A stretch of 11,967 nucleotides of DNA, from the NCBI GenBank assembly GCA_937876435.1, contig CALEIL010000015.1, positions 1-11,967 of the forward strand. The letters are read 5' to 3'. The position numbers and the translations under genes are program-made. Origin of the DNA: an uncultured Bacteroidota bacterium (GTDB lineage: Bacteria > Bacteroidota > Bacteroidia > Chitinophagales > Saprospiraceae). Below, one piece after another: positions 1 to 5,032 of the stretch; positions within the stretch are counted from its first letter, which is position 1; every line of letters begins with the position of its first letter. The notes under the pieces were generated by a model. It saw only the letters and a program-made list of their open reading frames with translations. It was not told where the DNA came from and searched no databases.

Positions 1-541
1 TTGTCTCCCCATCCCGGGTGATTTGAATGATTTTCCCGGACTCGATATCTTTGTAGTAGAGGTTGTTGTCATACACAAAACCAATTTTACTCCCATCGGG
101 TGAAAAGTGGGCGTTCATCTGCTGTGGCTGATGGTACAACTCTGAAATTTCCTTGTTGACCCGGTCATAAATGTAATAATCAGCCCGGTACGATCTGCGG
201 TAAACCGGGTTTCTGTGGGTGGCGATCAGGATCAGTCGTTCATCCGGTGAAAAGGTATAGGTAGAAAAAGATCCCTCAAATCCGTTACCGGTCCGGAGGT
301 CAGCGGGATCAAAGATGGTTTGAGTTTTTTCTCCCGAGGTGATGTCGTAGGCAACGATGGTATTGTGTTCTCGTAGAGTATAATGCCGGCCGTCGTTCAT
401 AAACTTAAAACCAGGAATGGTTCTGGCATTAAAAATCTGTTTGCTCCAAATGTCTTCAAGAGTAATTTCTTTTTGAGCGGTAGCCATTTTCACTCCCATA
501 AGAACGGTCATTATTGTCAGTAAGATGGCCTTGTAATTCAT
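1..541 (-). CDS. S9B dipeptidyl-peptidase IV-like protein, N-terminal part (cut by window edge)
   Basis: My translation of the minus strand from the ATG at 541 gives about 180 open codons running off the window edge, so the C-terminal alpha/beta-hydrolase domain with the catalytic Ser-Asp-His is not visible. Residues 1–23 look like a Sec signal peptide: a Lys at position 4, a hydrophobic stretch (AILLTIMTVLMGV), and a probable cut after ATAQ. The mature part opens with EITLEDIWSKQIFNARTIPG and continues with beta-propeller-like repeats such as FSPDERLILIATHRNPVYRR, ADYYIYD, and AHFSPDGSKIGFVYDNNLYY. This is the usual N-terminal pattern of Bacteroidota DPP IV (family S9B), periplasmic exopeptidases that release X-Pro or X-Ala dipeptides from peptides. 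The family is about 720 residues long. The start fits because the signal peptide begins there. No ribosome binding site is visible, as is normal in this phylum. The family call is firm; substrate preference cannot be read from this part. Confidence 0.88.
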   Translation of the reverse strand, partial: MNYKAILLTIMTVLMGVKMATAQKEITLEDIWSKQIFNARTIPGFKFMNDGRHYTLREHNTIVAYDITSGEKTQTIFDPADLRTGNGFEGSFSTYTFSPDERLILIATHRNPVYRRSYRADYYIYDRVNKEISELYHQPQQMNAHFSPDGSKIGFVYDNNLYYKDIESGKIIQITRDGET

Positions 542-842
542 ACCATGTGGGTTATAATACAACGTATATAATGAATATAATCCAATTTTGGTTGACAAAA
601 GTAATATTATGATGACAGATACAATGGGATATGGTAAAAATTCAAATAATTTACTCCTGGAGTTTTGGCCTGCCTGCTACGCAACTATCGTTGGTACACA
701 TCTAAAAAAAACATAATATCACTTCAAATCCAACGTGTATTCAATACATGCACCATCTCGGCTTTTCGGCGAGACGGAAATTAACAATTATACCCACTTT
801 TGAGTACCTACCAATGGTGCGTATGTACGGCACTCTCGGAAA
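542..842. other. Non-coding stretch upstream of the DPP IV-like gene
   Basis: I see no gene in these 300 bases. Stop codons are dense in all frames. The first 60 bases are AT-rich and should carry the minus-strand promoter of the peptidase gene, but no convincing TTG/TAnnTTTG pair was found. There is a short dyad ACTCC-T-GGAGT near 652–662 and a 5-bp TCTCG/CGAGA stem near 757–775. Neither is followed by a T-run. Confidence 0.5.
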
Positions 843-880
843 TTGTCCCAGCCATACGGGCCCGTATTGGGGCGGGACAA
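843..880. repeat. Two-part hairpin (dyad) in the repeat-rich patch
   Basis: An outer 7-bp stem TTGTCCC (843–849) / GGGACAA (874–880) encloses a perfect 14-base palindrome, ATACGGGCCCGTAT (854–867). A further CC/GG pair (852–853 with 869–870) leaves one bulged T. No T-run follows on either strand, so a terminator is unlikely. It lies about 55 bp from the palindromic repeat at 935–1101 and may be a REP-like site or a remnant of another copy. The structure is certain; its role is unknown. Confidence 0.6.
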
Positions 881-915
881 AGCATGGGTAGAAATTAGGA
901 AGAAACATCTAAATA

Positions 916-932
916 GCGTGCCGTAGGTACGC
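916..932. repeat. Short hairpin carrying the core motif of the tandem array, inverted
   Basis: GCGTGCC-GTA-GGTACGC forms a 7-bp stem with one G·U pair on the plus strand. The reverse complement of its core, CGTACCTACGGCAC, is the centre of each unit in the tandem array at 1617–1849. The array's TTCTACCCATGC segment is also found inverted at 882–893. The same repeat family therefore flanks the transposase remnant on both sides, in opposite orientation. Confidence 0.6.
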
Positions 933-934
933 CA

Positions 935-1101
935 CTAGTGTGCGGAAATTTAAGTAGCTATCAATGTTTTTTAAAATATTTTTTGACAGATCAAGGCGCG
1001 ACGACCGCGGTATAGCCGGGGTTATATAACGGAGGAGCAACGATGAGATGTCAAAAAAGATGAAGAAAAACATGATATGTATTTAGATTTTCGTGCACTA
1101 G
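935..1101. repeat. Long imperfect palindrome (REP/MITE-like), next to the transposase remnant
   Basis: This 167-bp element starts and ends with CTAG and folds on itself along most of its length. Compared inward from positions 934 and 1102, 18 of 23 bases are complementary. The five exceptions (941, 942, 945, 950, 954) are all G·T pairs on the plus strand. Further in, TTTTTTGACA (979–988) pairs perfectly with TGTCAAAAAA (1049–1058), and the centre near 1017 is GC-rich. The right end abuts the stop codon of the transposase remnant (1102–1104). Bases 1051–1101 recur exactly, inverted, at 11917–11967 with different flanking DNA, so this is a dispersed element whose end is at 1101. It could be the right end of an IS200/IS605-type element, or a non-autonomous palindromic repeat moved by such a transposase. 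Confidence 0.75.
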
Positions 1102-1562
1102 TTATAATATTGGCTGGAATATATAACGATCATCATAATCTACCTTCAATTCATCCAATAATTCAATGTATTCTTGTTGAAATGTTTTCTTTTTGTGATG
1201 CTCTTTTTGATTTTGGATATATCGTACGACCTGGGGTAATTTTGATTTTGCATATGAAAAAGCACCGTATCCTTCCTGCCATGAAAATTTACCTCTAACA
1301 AGCCTTTCGTCATTGATCCAGGAAGAGGAACGTTGTTTGACATATTTCATCAAATCCGATAACGATTGGGTCGGATGCATCCCACATAATTGTGAACATG
1401 ATCTGGCATTCCATTGATTTGCAACATTTTATGTCCATATTCCTGTAGAATGGTTGTGATGACCTTATGTAAATTTTCTTCCCATTGATTAAATATTAAA
1501 CTTTTTCGATTTTGGACAGCAAAAACAGCCTGGATATGAATTTGTGTGTACGTGTTTGCCAT
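1102..1562 (-). pseudogene. IS200/IS605-family Y1 transposase (TnpA), frameshifted
   Basis: Two overlapping minus-strand frames together give one transposase of about 153 residues, the normal length for this family. The first starts at the ATG at 1562 (MANTYTQIHIQAVFAVQNRK) and carries the metal-binding HUH motif as H55-V56-H57. The second begins at 1380 (MHPTQSLSD), contains WQEGYGAFSYAKS, and holds the likely catalytic tyrosine in RYIQNQ (about residue 115 of the joined protein). The break falls at the VG/MHPTQ junction, around 1380–1385. One missing base, as if GGAATG had become GGATG, would explain it. Such proteins cut and rejoin single-stranded DNA at hairpins. No TnpB partner is present. 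The break leaves the catalytic Tyr out of frame with the HUH motif, so the copy is probably inactive. It ends exactly against the palindrome at 935–1101, which may be its substrate or right end. Confidence 0.82.
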
Positions 1563-1616
1563 AGGTTTTGTGTTTGTAAAACCATTAATATAAATCATTT
1601 TATGGAATAATACAAT

Positions 1617-1849
1617 TTTCTACCCATGCATCGTACCTAACGGCACGGGGATTATCGTGGATGGCCCTTTTTCTACCCGGGCATCGTACCTACGGCACGG
1701 GGATTATCGTGGATGGCCCTTTTTTCTACCCGGGCATCGTACCTACGGCACGGGGATTATCGTGGATGGCTCTTTTTCTACCCAGGCATCGTACCTACGG
1801 CACGGGGATTATCGTGGATGGCCCTTTTTCTAGGCAAGGGGATTATCGT
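1617..1849. repeat. Tandem repeat, four 52–53-bp units plus a degenerate fifth
   Basis: Each unit reads TTTCTACCC, a variable pair, then GCATCGTACCTACGGCACG, GGGATTATCGTGGATGG, and a C/T-rich tail. The GCATCGTACC landmark occurs at 1628, 1681, 1734 and 1786 (spacing 53, 53, 52). Unit 1 has one extra A in CTAACGG, unit 3 ends GGCTC instead of GGCCC, and a shortened fifth copy (1824–1849) keeps only the ends. The reading frames through it translate the repeat and have no coding character. The inner CGTACC-TAC-GGCACG forms a hairpin, better on the minus strand because of a G·U pair. Inverted pieces of the unit lie at 882–893 and 918–931, on the other side of the transposase remnant. Confidence 0.85.
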
Positions 1850-1880
1850 AACAAAGAATTATTTTCGGTTATTACGGTGT

Positions 1881-1938
1881 GTTCGGGTAAAATATTCTAA
1901 AATAGACCCAAAAGATTCCCAGTTCGGAAAAATATTCT
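1881..1938. repeat. Spaced direct repeat upstream of the aromatic operon
   Basis: GTTCGGGTAAAATATTCT (1881–1898) recurs as GTTCGGAAAAATATTCT (1922–1938), 41 bp apart, with a third GTTCGG at 1995–2000. The sites lie 75–130 bp upstream of the operon's probable promoter and could be activator or repressor sites. They may equally be a chance result of local AT-rich sequence. Confidence 0.35.
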
Positions 1939-1991
1939 TTGAATTTCAAGTGATATTCTCTTTAGCCTTTATTTTACGATAAAAAAATTTT

Positions 1992-2020
1992 CTGAGTTCG
2001 GGAAATAATGCATAAATTTG
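1992..2020 (+). promoter_or_regulatory. Probable promoter of the aromatic amino acid operon
   Basis: TAAATTTG at 2013–2020 matches the Bacteroidota −7 consensus TAnnTTTG at every fixed position. The −33 element is weak: CTG at 1992–1994, 18 bp upstream, in place of TTG. Transcription should begin near 2025–2028, leaving about 15 nt before the leader ATG at 2042 and a leader RNA of about 135 nt. The placement directly before the leader peptide supports the call. Confidence 0.6.
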
Positions 2021-2041
2021 CATGGTCAATAAAACTAAACT

Positions 2042-2107
2042 ATGACACGCAATTTTTCAGAATTTTACTTTTACTATTTCTTCTTTGGAGATCAAAAAGG
2101 GATCTGA
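2042..2107 (+). CDS. Phe/Tyr-rich leader peptide of an attenuator (21 aa)
   Basis: The ATG at 2042 opens a 21-codon frame ending in TGA at 2105–2107. Residues 8–15 read FYFYYFFF (2063–2086), and there is another Phe at position 5, giving six Phe and three Tyr in 21 residues. The peptide has no expected function. The ribosome's progress over these codons is what matters, as for E. coli pheL. It lies between a promoter element and a terminator hairpin, directly upstream of pheA, in an operon that makes Phe and Tyr. The stop codon lies inside the 5' arm of the antiterminator (2098–2114). A ribosome that reaches the stop would hide that arm and allow termination; one stalled in the aromatic run would leave it free. 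There is no Shine-Dalgarno sequence, but an A-rich stretch (AATAAAACTAAACT) precedes the ATG. A gene finder would normally discard an ORF this short. Confidence 0.88.
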   Translation: MTRNFSEFYFYYFFFGDQKGI

Positions 2108-2144
2108 GCTTTATTGCGTTGCGAAAATCATAAATCAGGTCCCT
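2098..2144 (+). promoter_or_regulatory. Antiterminator hairpin of the pheA attenuator
   Basis: AGGGATCTGA (2098–2107) pairs with TCAGGTCCCT (2135–2144) over 10 bp with one G·U. Directly inside, TTTAT (2110–2114) pairs with ATAAA (2130–2134), for 15 bp in total with a two-base bulge (2108–2109). The 3' arm includes all of 2137–2143, the 5' arm of the terminator, so only one of the two structures can form. A weaker protector hairpin, AGATC (2089–2093) with GATCT (2101–2105), overlaps the leader codons and would sequester the antiterminator arm when no ribosome stalls. These are the 1:2, 2:3 and 3:4 pairings of a textbook amino acid attenuator. The pairings are read from sequence; folding energies were not computed. 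Confidence 0.8.
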
Positions 2145-2161
2145 ATTTGGGGCCTTTTTTT
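2137..2161 (+). terminator. Intrinsic terminator (attenuator) ahead of pheA
   Basis: AGGTCCC (2137–2143) pairs with GGGGCCT (2149–2155) across a TATTT loop, giving seven base pairs with one U·G, followed by seven T (2155–2161). It lies between the leader peptide and pheA, with no full-length gene ending before it on this strand. This fits conditional termination of the operon transcript. Confidence 0.88.
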
Positions 2162-2187
2162 GTTCAATGAAGTTGCGAATTGAATTT

Positions 2188-3015
2188 ATGAAAAAAATAT
2201 CAATACAGGGGTTTCCCGGAGCTTTTCATCACATTGCGGCCACGAATTACGAAGGTAGTCCGGTGGAAGTCGTCGGTCGCCATACCTTTGATGAGGTCAT
2301 CGAAGACGTGGAACACAACGAGGAGATCGATTACGGTATGATGGCTATCGAGAACAGCATCGCCGGAAGTTTGCTGCGAAATTATTCGCTCATTCAAAAT
2401 TCAAGGGTCCAGATCGTAGGGGAGACCTACCTTCGGATCAAGCAGAATCTGCTCGCCATACCAGGGGTACGGATTGAGGATTTGAAGGAGGTGCATTCTC
2501 ATCCGATCGCATTGGCGCAGTGTGAAGAATTTTTTTCGGTTTACCCGCATATTCACCTGGTGTCGACGTACGATACTGCCGAATCGGCGTATGATATTTC
2601 GCAGAACGGTACGGCCCATATCGGCGCAATCGCCAGTTCGATGGCGGGTGAAATGTATAATCTGAATACTCTTGCGGCGAGTATTGAAACCAATAAGCAG
2701 AATTACACGCGATTTTTGGTCCTGGATGACCATATGCATACCGAGGATTTTGATAAAATATCGATCTCCTTCCGGGTTTCGCACGCTATCGGAAGTTTGT
2801 ACAAGGCATTGAAAAACCTTTCCCTCAATCACTGCAATCTCACCAAAATACAAAGTGTGCCCATTTTAGGTGAACCATGGCAGTACTTGTTTTTTGCCGA
2901 TTTTGTACTGGGAGAACCGGAAAGACTGGAAGAGATCATTGTTGAATTTTCTGAACATGCAAGAGGTGTCCGGGTACTCGGAAAATACAAAGAAGGAAAG
3001 CATTATGAAGGTTAG
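2188..3015 (+). CDS. pheA: Prephenate dehydratase with ACT domain
   Basis: Converts prephenate to phenylpyruvate, the last step before transamination to phenylalanine; cytoplasmic. From the ATG at 2188 the protein has 275 residues: a dehydratase domain (about 1–180) and an ACT regulatory domain (about 190–265). Family motifs seen are IENSIAGS (54–61), EVHSHPIAL (101–109) and the catalytic NYTRF (172–176, Thr174). In the ACT domain the usual Phe-binding ESRP is replaced by IQSVP (221–225), a variant that Bacteroidota enzymes commonly resemble. No chorismate mutase is fused here; that activity is in the fourth gene of the operon. I prefer 2188 over an in-frame ATG at 2167 because family members begin MKKI-IQG, and because 2167 lies only 6 nt after the terminator's T-run. 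The gene is the first behind the attenuator and overlaps the next by 11 bp. Confidence 0.93.
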   Translation: MKKISIQGFPGAFHHIAATNYEGSPVEVVGRHTFDEVIEDVEHNEEIDYGMMAIENSIAGSLLRNYSLIQNSRVQIVGETYLRIKQNLLAIPGVRIEDLKEVHSHPIALAQCEEFFSVYPHIHLVSTYDTAESAYDISQNGTAHIGAIASSMAGEMYNLNTLAASIETNKQNYTRFLVLDDHMHTEDFDKISISFRVSHAIGSLYKALKNLSLNHCNLTKIQSVPILGEPWQYLFFADFVLGEPERLEEIIVEFSEHARGVRVLGKYKEGKHYEG

Positions 3016-4186
3016 ACCATCAGATCGGATATCCAATATCAGGGAATATTATTTTTCCTCCAAGTTGAAGGAAATCGCCCGGTTGAAGGCCGATGGCAAA
3101 CCCATTATCAATCTGGGAATCGGCAGCCCCGATCAACCGCCTCATCCCACAGTACGTGAAGTTCTGTGTCATGAAGCCTCACTGGAAGAGGGACACGGGT
3201 ATCAGAGTTATTATGGTATTCCTGAATTACGGGAAGCGTTTAGCCAATGGTACGACAGGATGTTTGGGATAAAAGTGGACGCTGCTGGGGAAATACTTCC
3301 TTTGATCGGCTCCAAAGAAGGCATCATGCACATCAGTATGTCGTTTTTGAATCCAGGGGATGAAGTCCTTGTGCCCGATCCCGGGTATCCGACCTACCAA
3401 TCGGCCACCCTCCTCGCAGGGGGAATTAACCGGCCCTACGTGCTCGATGAGGCTCACGGCTGGCTTCCCGATCTGGATGGACTGAGCAGGCAGGACCTTT
3501 CCAAAGTCAGGTTAATGTGGGTCAATTACCCGCACATGCCGACCGGCACACCAGCTGCTGAAGGATTGTGGGATAAGCTGGTGGCCTTTGGTGAACAAAA
3601 TGAAATCCTGATCTGCCACGATAATCCGTACAATTTCATCCTGAACCCTCACCCTCAAAGTATTTTTTCGGTCCAGGATGCCTGGAATTGTAGCCTGGAA
3701 CTCACTTCTCTGAGTAAATCCCATAATATGGCGGGCTGGAGAATCGGAGCTGTGGTAGGACACGAAAGATTTTTGTCTGAGATCATAAAATTCAAGTCCA
3801 ATATGGACTCAGGTATGTTTCGGCCGGCTCAGCTTGCTGCGGTAAAAGCTTTGGAGCTCGGCGAGGATTGGTACGCGGACCTGAACGAAATGTACCGGGA
3901 AAGAAAAGAAATTGCGTACAGAATATTTGATGTACTGGGCTGTCGGTACGATGAGAATCAGGCTGGTTTATTTGCCTGGGGCAGAGTGCCGGATAGCTAC
4001 GAGGATGGGTACGCCCTCAGCGATGAGCTCCTGTACGAATCAGATGTATTTATCACACCGGGAGGGATTTTTGGTGAGCAGGGCAGGAAGTATATTCGGA
4101 TATCGGTCTGTACGGCGGCAGATATTCTGGAACAGGCGCGGATGCGAATTTTCGATTTGATTCAATCTGGAAACGTGATGTCATGA
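3005..4186 (+). CDS. Class I/II PLP-dependent aminotransferase, aromatic pathway
   Basis: A fold-type I aminotransferase of 393 residues. The PLP lysine is K238 in SLSKSHNMAGWRIG. Other motifs are GIGSPDQPPHP (38–48), NYPHMPTG (174–181, the NPNNPTG position), HDNPY (205–209, with Asp206 for the PLP ring nitrogen) and YIRIS (363–367, with Arg365 for the substrate carboxylate). Because it lies between the dehydratase and dehydrogenase genes, it probably transaminates phenylpyruvate and 4-hydroxyphenylpyruvate. Some relatives instead transaminate prephenate to arogenate, or act on aspartate or LL-diaminopimelate, and sequence alone does not decide this. I chose the ATG at 3005 because homology starts there (MKVRPSDRI). 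The 45 codons open upstream are pheA read in another frame. It overlaps pheA by 11 bp and tyrA by 4 bp (ATGA), which suggests translational coupling. Confidence 0.9.
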   Translation: MKVRPSDRISNIREYYFSSKLKEIARLKADGKPIINLGIGSPDQPPHPTVREVLCHEASLEEGHGYQSYYGIPELREAFSQWYDRMFGIKVDAAGEILPLIGSKEGIMHISMSFLNPGDEVLVPDPGYPTYQSATLLAGGINRPYVLDEAHGWLPDLDGLSRQDLSKVRLMWVNYPHMPTGTPAAEGLWDKLVAFGEQNEILICHDNPYNFILNPHPQSIFSVQDAWNCSLELTSLSKSHNMAGWRIGAVVGHERFLSEIIKFKSNMDSGMFRPAQLAAVKALELGEDWYADLNEMYRERKEIAYRIFDVLGCRYDENQAGLFAWGRVPDSYEDGYALSDELLYESDVFITPGGIFGEQGRKYIRISVCTAADILEQARMRIFDLIQSGNVMS

Positions 4187-5025
4187 AAATAGGAATAGCG
4201 GGTTTGGGATTGATTGGTGGTTCTTTGGGGTTATCTCTGAAGGAGTCCGGATATGCACAGAAAGTATTGGGATACGACCAGGTGGCCGAACACATGGAAA
4301 TAGCACGTCAAAAGTGCATTATCGATGAACAATGTGACACCATGGAAGACCTGGTGGATCAATCCGATGTCATCATACTGGCCATGCCGGTTCACACCAT
4401 TCGTAAAATTCTGCCACAGGTGCTGGATCGCATCGGGCAGAAAATGGTGATCGATGTGGGCAGTACCAAACAGGATATCGTATCCAGTGTGAAGAATCAC
4501 CCGGGAAGGTCGCGGTATTTACCAACCCATCCTATGGCCGGAACGGAGTATAGCGGTCCTCATGCAGCGGTACACCGGTTATTTGAAGGGAAAGTCTGCG
4601 TGTTTTGTGATGTAGAAGACAGCGACCAGGACGTCATGGAAGAAATAACAAATCTCTATGAACATATTGGAATGGATGTTGTAGAGTACAACTCAGCGGA
4701 TCACGATGTGCATACAGCATACGTATCCCATATTTCTCACATTAGTTCGATAGCACTGGCTCTGACGGTGCTGGAAAAAGAAAGAAATGAAAACCGCATA
4801 TTTGAGCTGGCGGGCGGTGGATTTTCGAGTACGGTTCGGTTGGCCAAAAGTAATCCGGATACCTGGATTCCCATTTTTGAGCAGAATCGCGACAATGTAC
4901 TGGATGTACTCGACGAACATATCAACGTGATCAGTCAGTTTAGGACGATGTTGATCAAGAAAGATTTTGACCGGTTTTATTCGCTCATGGAACGGGCCAA
5001 TGATATTAAAAAAATACTTAAATAA
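4183..5025 (+). CDS. tyrA: Prephenate dehydrogenase
   Basis: Oxidatively decarboxylates prephenate to 4-hydroxyphenylpyruvate, the precursor of tyrosine; cytoplasmic, 280 residues. The N-terminus has the Rossmann motif GLGLIGGS (7–14). Asp32, at the end of the second strand (LGYD), points to NAD rather than NADP. Further motifs are DVGSTK (91–96), the catalytic HPMAGTE (His116), DHDVHTAYVSHISH in the helical dimer domain, and the region FELAGGGFSSTVRLAKSNPD. There is no fused chorismate mutase and no C-terminal ACT domain. Length is typical of the monofunctional family. The start ATG overlaps the aminotransferase stop as ATGA. It could use arogenate if the neighbouring aminotransferase makes it, but the prephenate role is the default for this gene order. 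Confidence 0.93.
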   Translation: MKIGIAGLGLIGGSLGLSLKESGYAQKVLGYDQVAEHMEIARQKCIIDEQCDTMEDLVDQSDVIILAMPVHTIRKILPQVLDRIGQKMVIDVGSTKQDIVSSVKNHPGRSRYLPTHPMAGTEYSGPHAAVHRLFEGKVCVFCDVEDSDQDVMEEITNLYEHIGMDVVEYNSADHDVHTAYVSHISHISSIALALTVLEKERNENRIFELAGGGFSSTVRLAKSNPDTWIPIFEQNRDNVLDVLDEHINVISQFRTMLIKKDFDRFYSLMERANDIKKILK

Positions 5026-5032
5026 TTGAAAG

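Noticed and set aside
1077..1298. Plus-strand 73-codon frame
   Set aside because: It is antisense to the transposase remnant, whose minus-strand frames match a known family, and it begins inside the palindromic repeat.
1370..1400. Programmed −1 frameshift joining the two transposase frames
   Set aside because: No X-XXY-YYZ slippery heptamer or suitable downstream structure is visible at the junction, and this family is normally made from one frame. Simple loss of one base is more likely.
1617..1849. CRISPR array
   Set aside because: The 52–53-bp units are nearly identical along their whole length, so there are no variable spacers, and no cas genes are present.
1661..1982. Two overlapping plus-strand reading frames of 79 and 89 codons
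   Set aside because: They translate the 52–53-bp tandem repeat; the peptide repeats simply follow the DNA repeat, and one frame continues into AT-rich non-coding sequence.
2137..2161. Ordinary terminator of an upstream gene
   Set aside because: No full-length plus-strand gene ends upstream. The hairpin follows a promoter element and aromatic leader ORF, and its 5' arm has a second pairing partner, which fits an attenuator.
2870..3004. 45-codon N-terminal extension of the aminotransferase
   Set aside because: It is the pheA coding sequence read in another frame; family similarity begins at the ATG at 3005.
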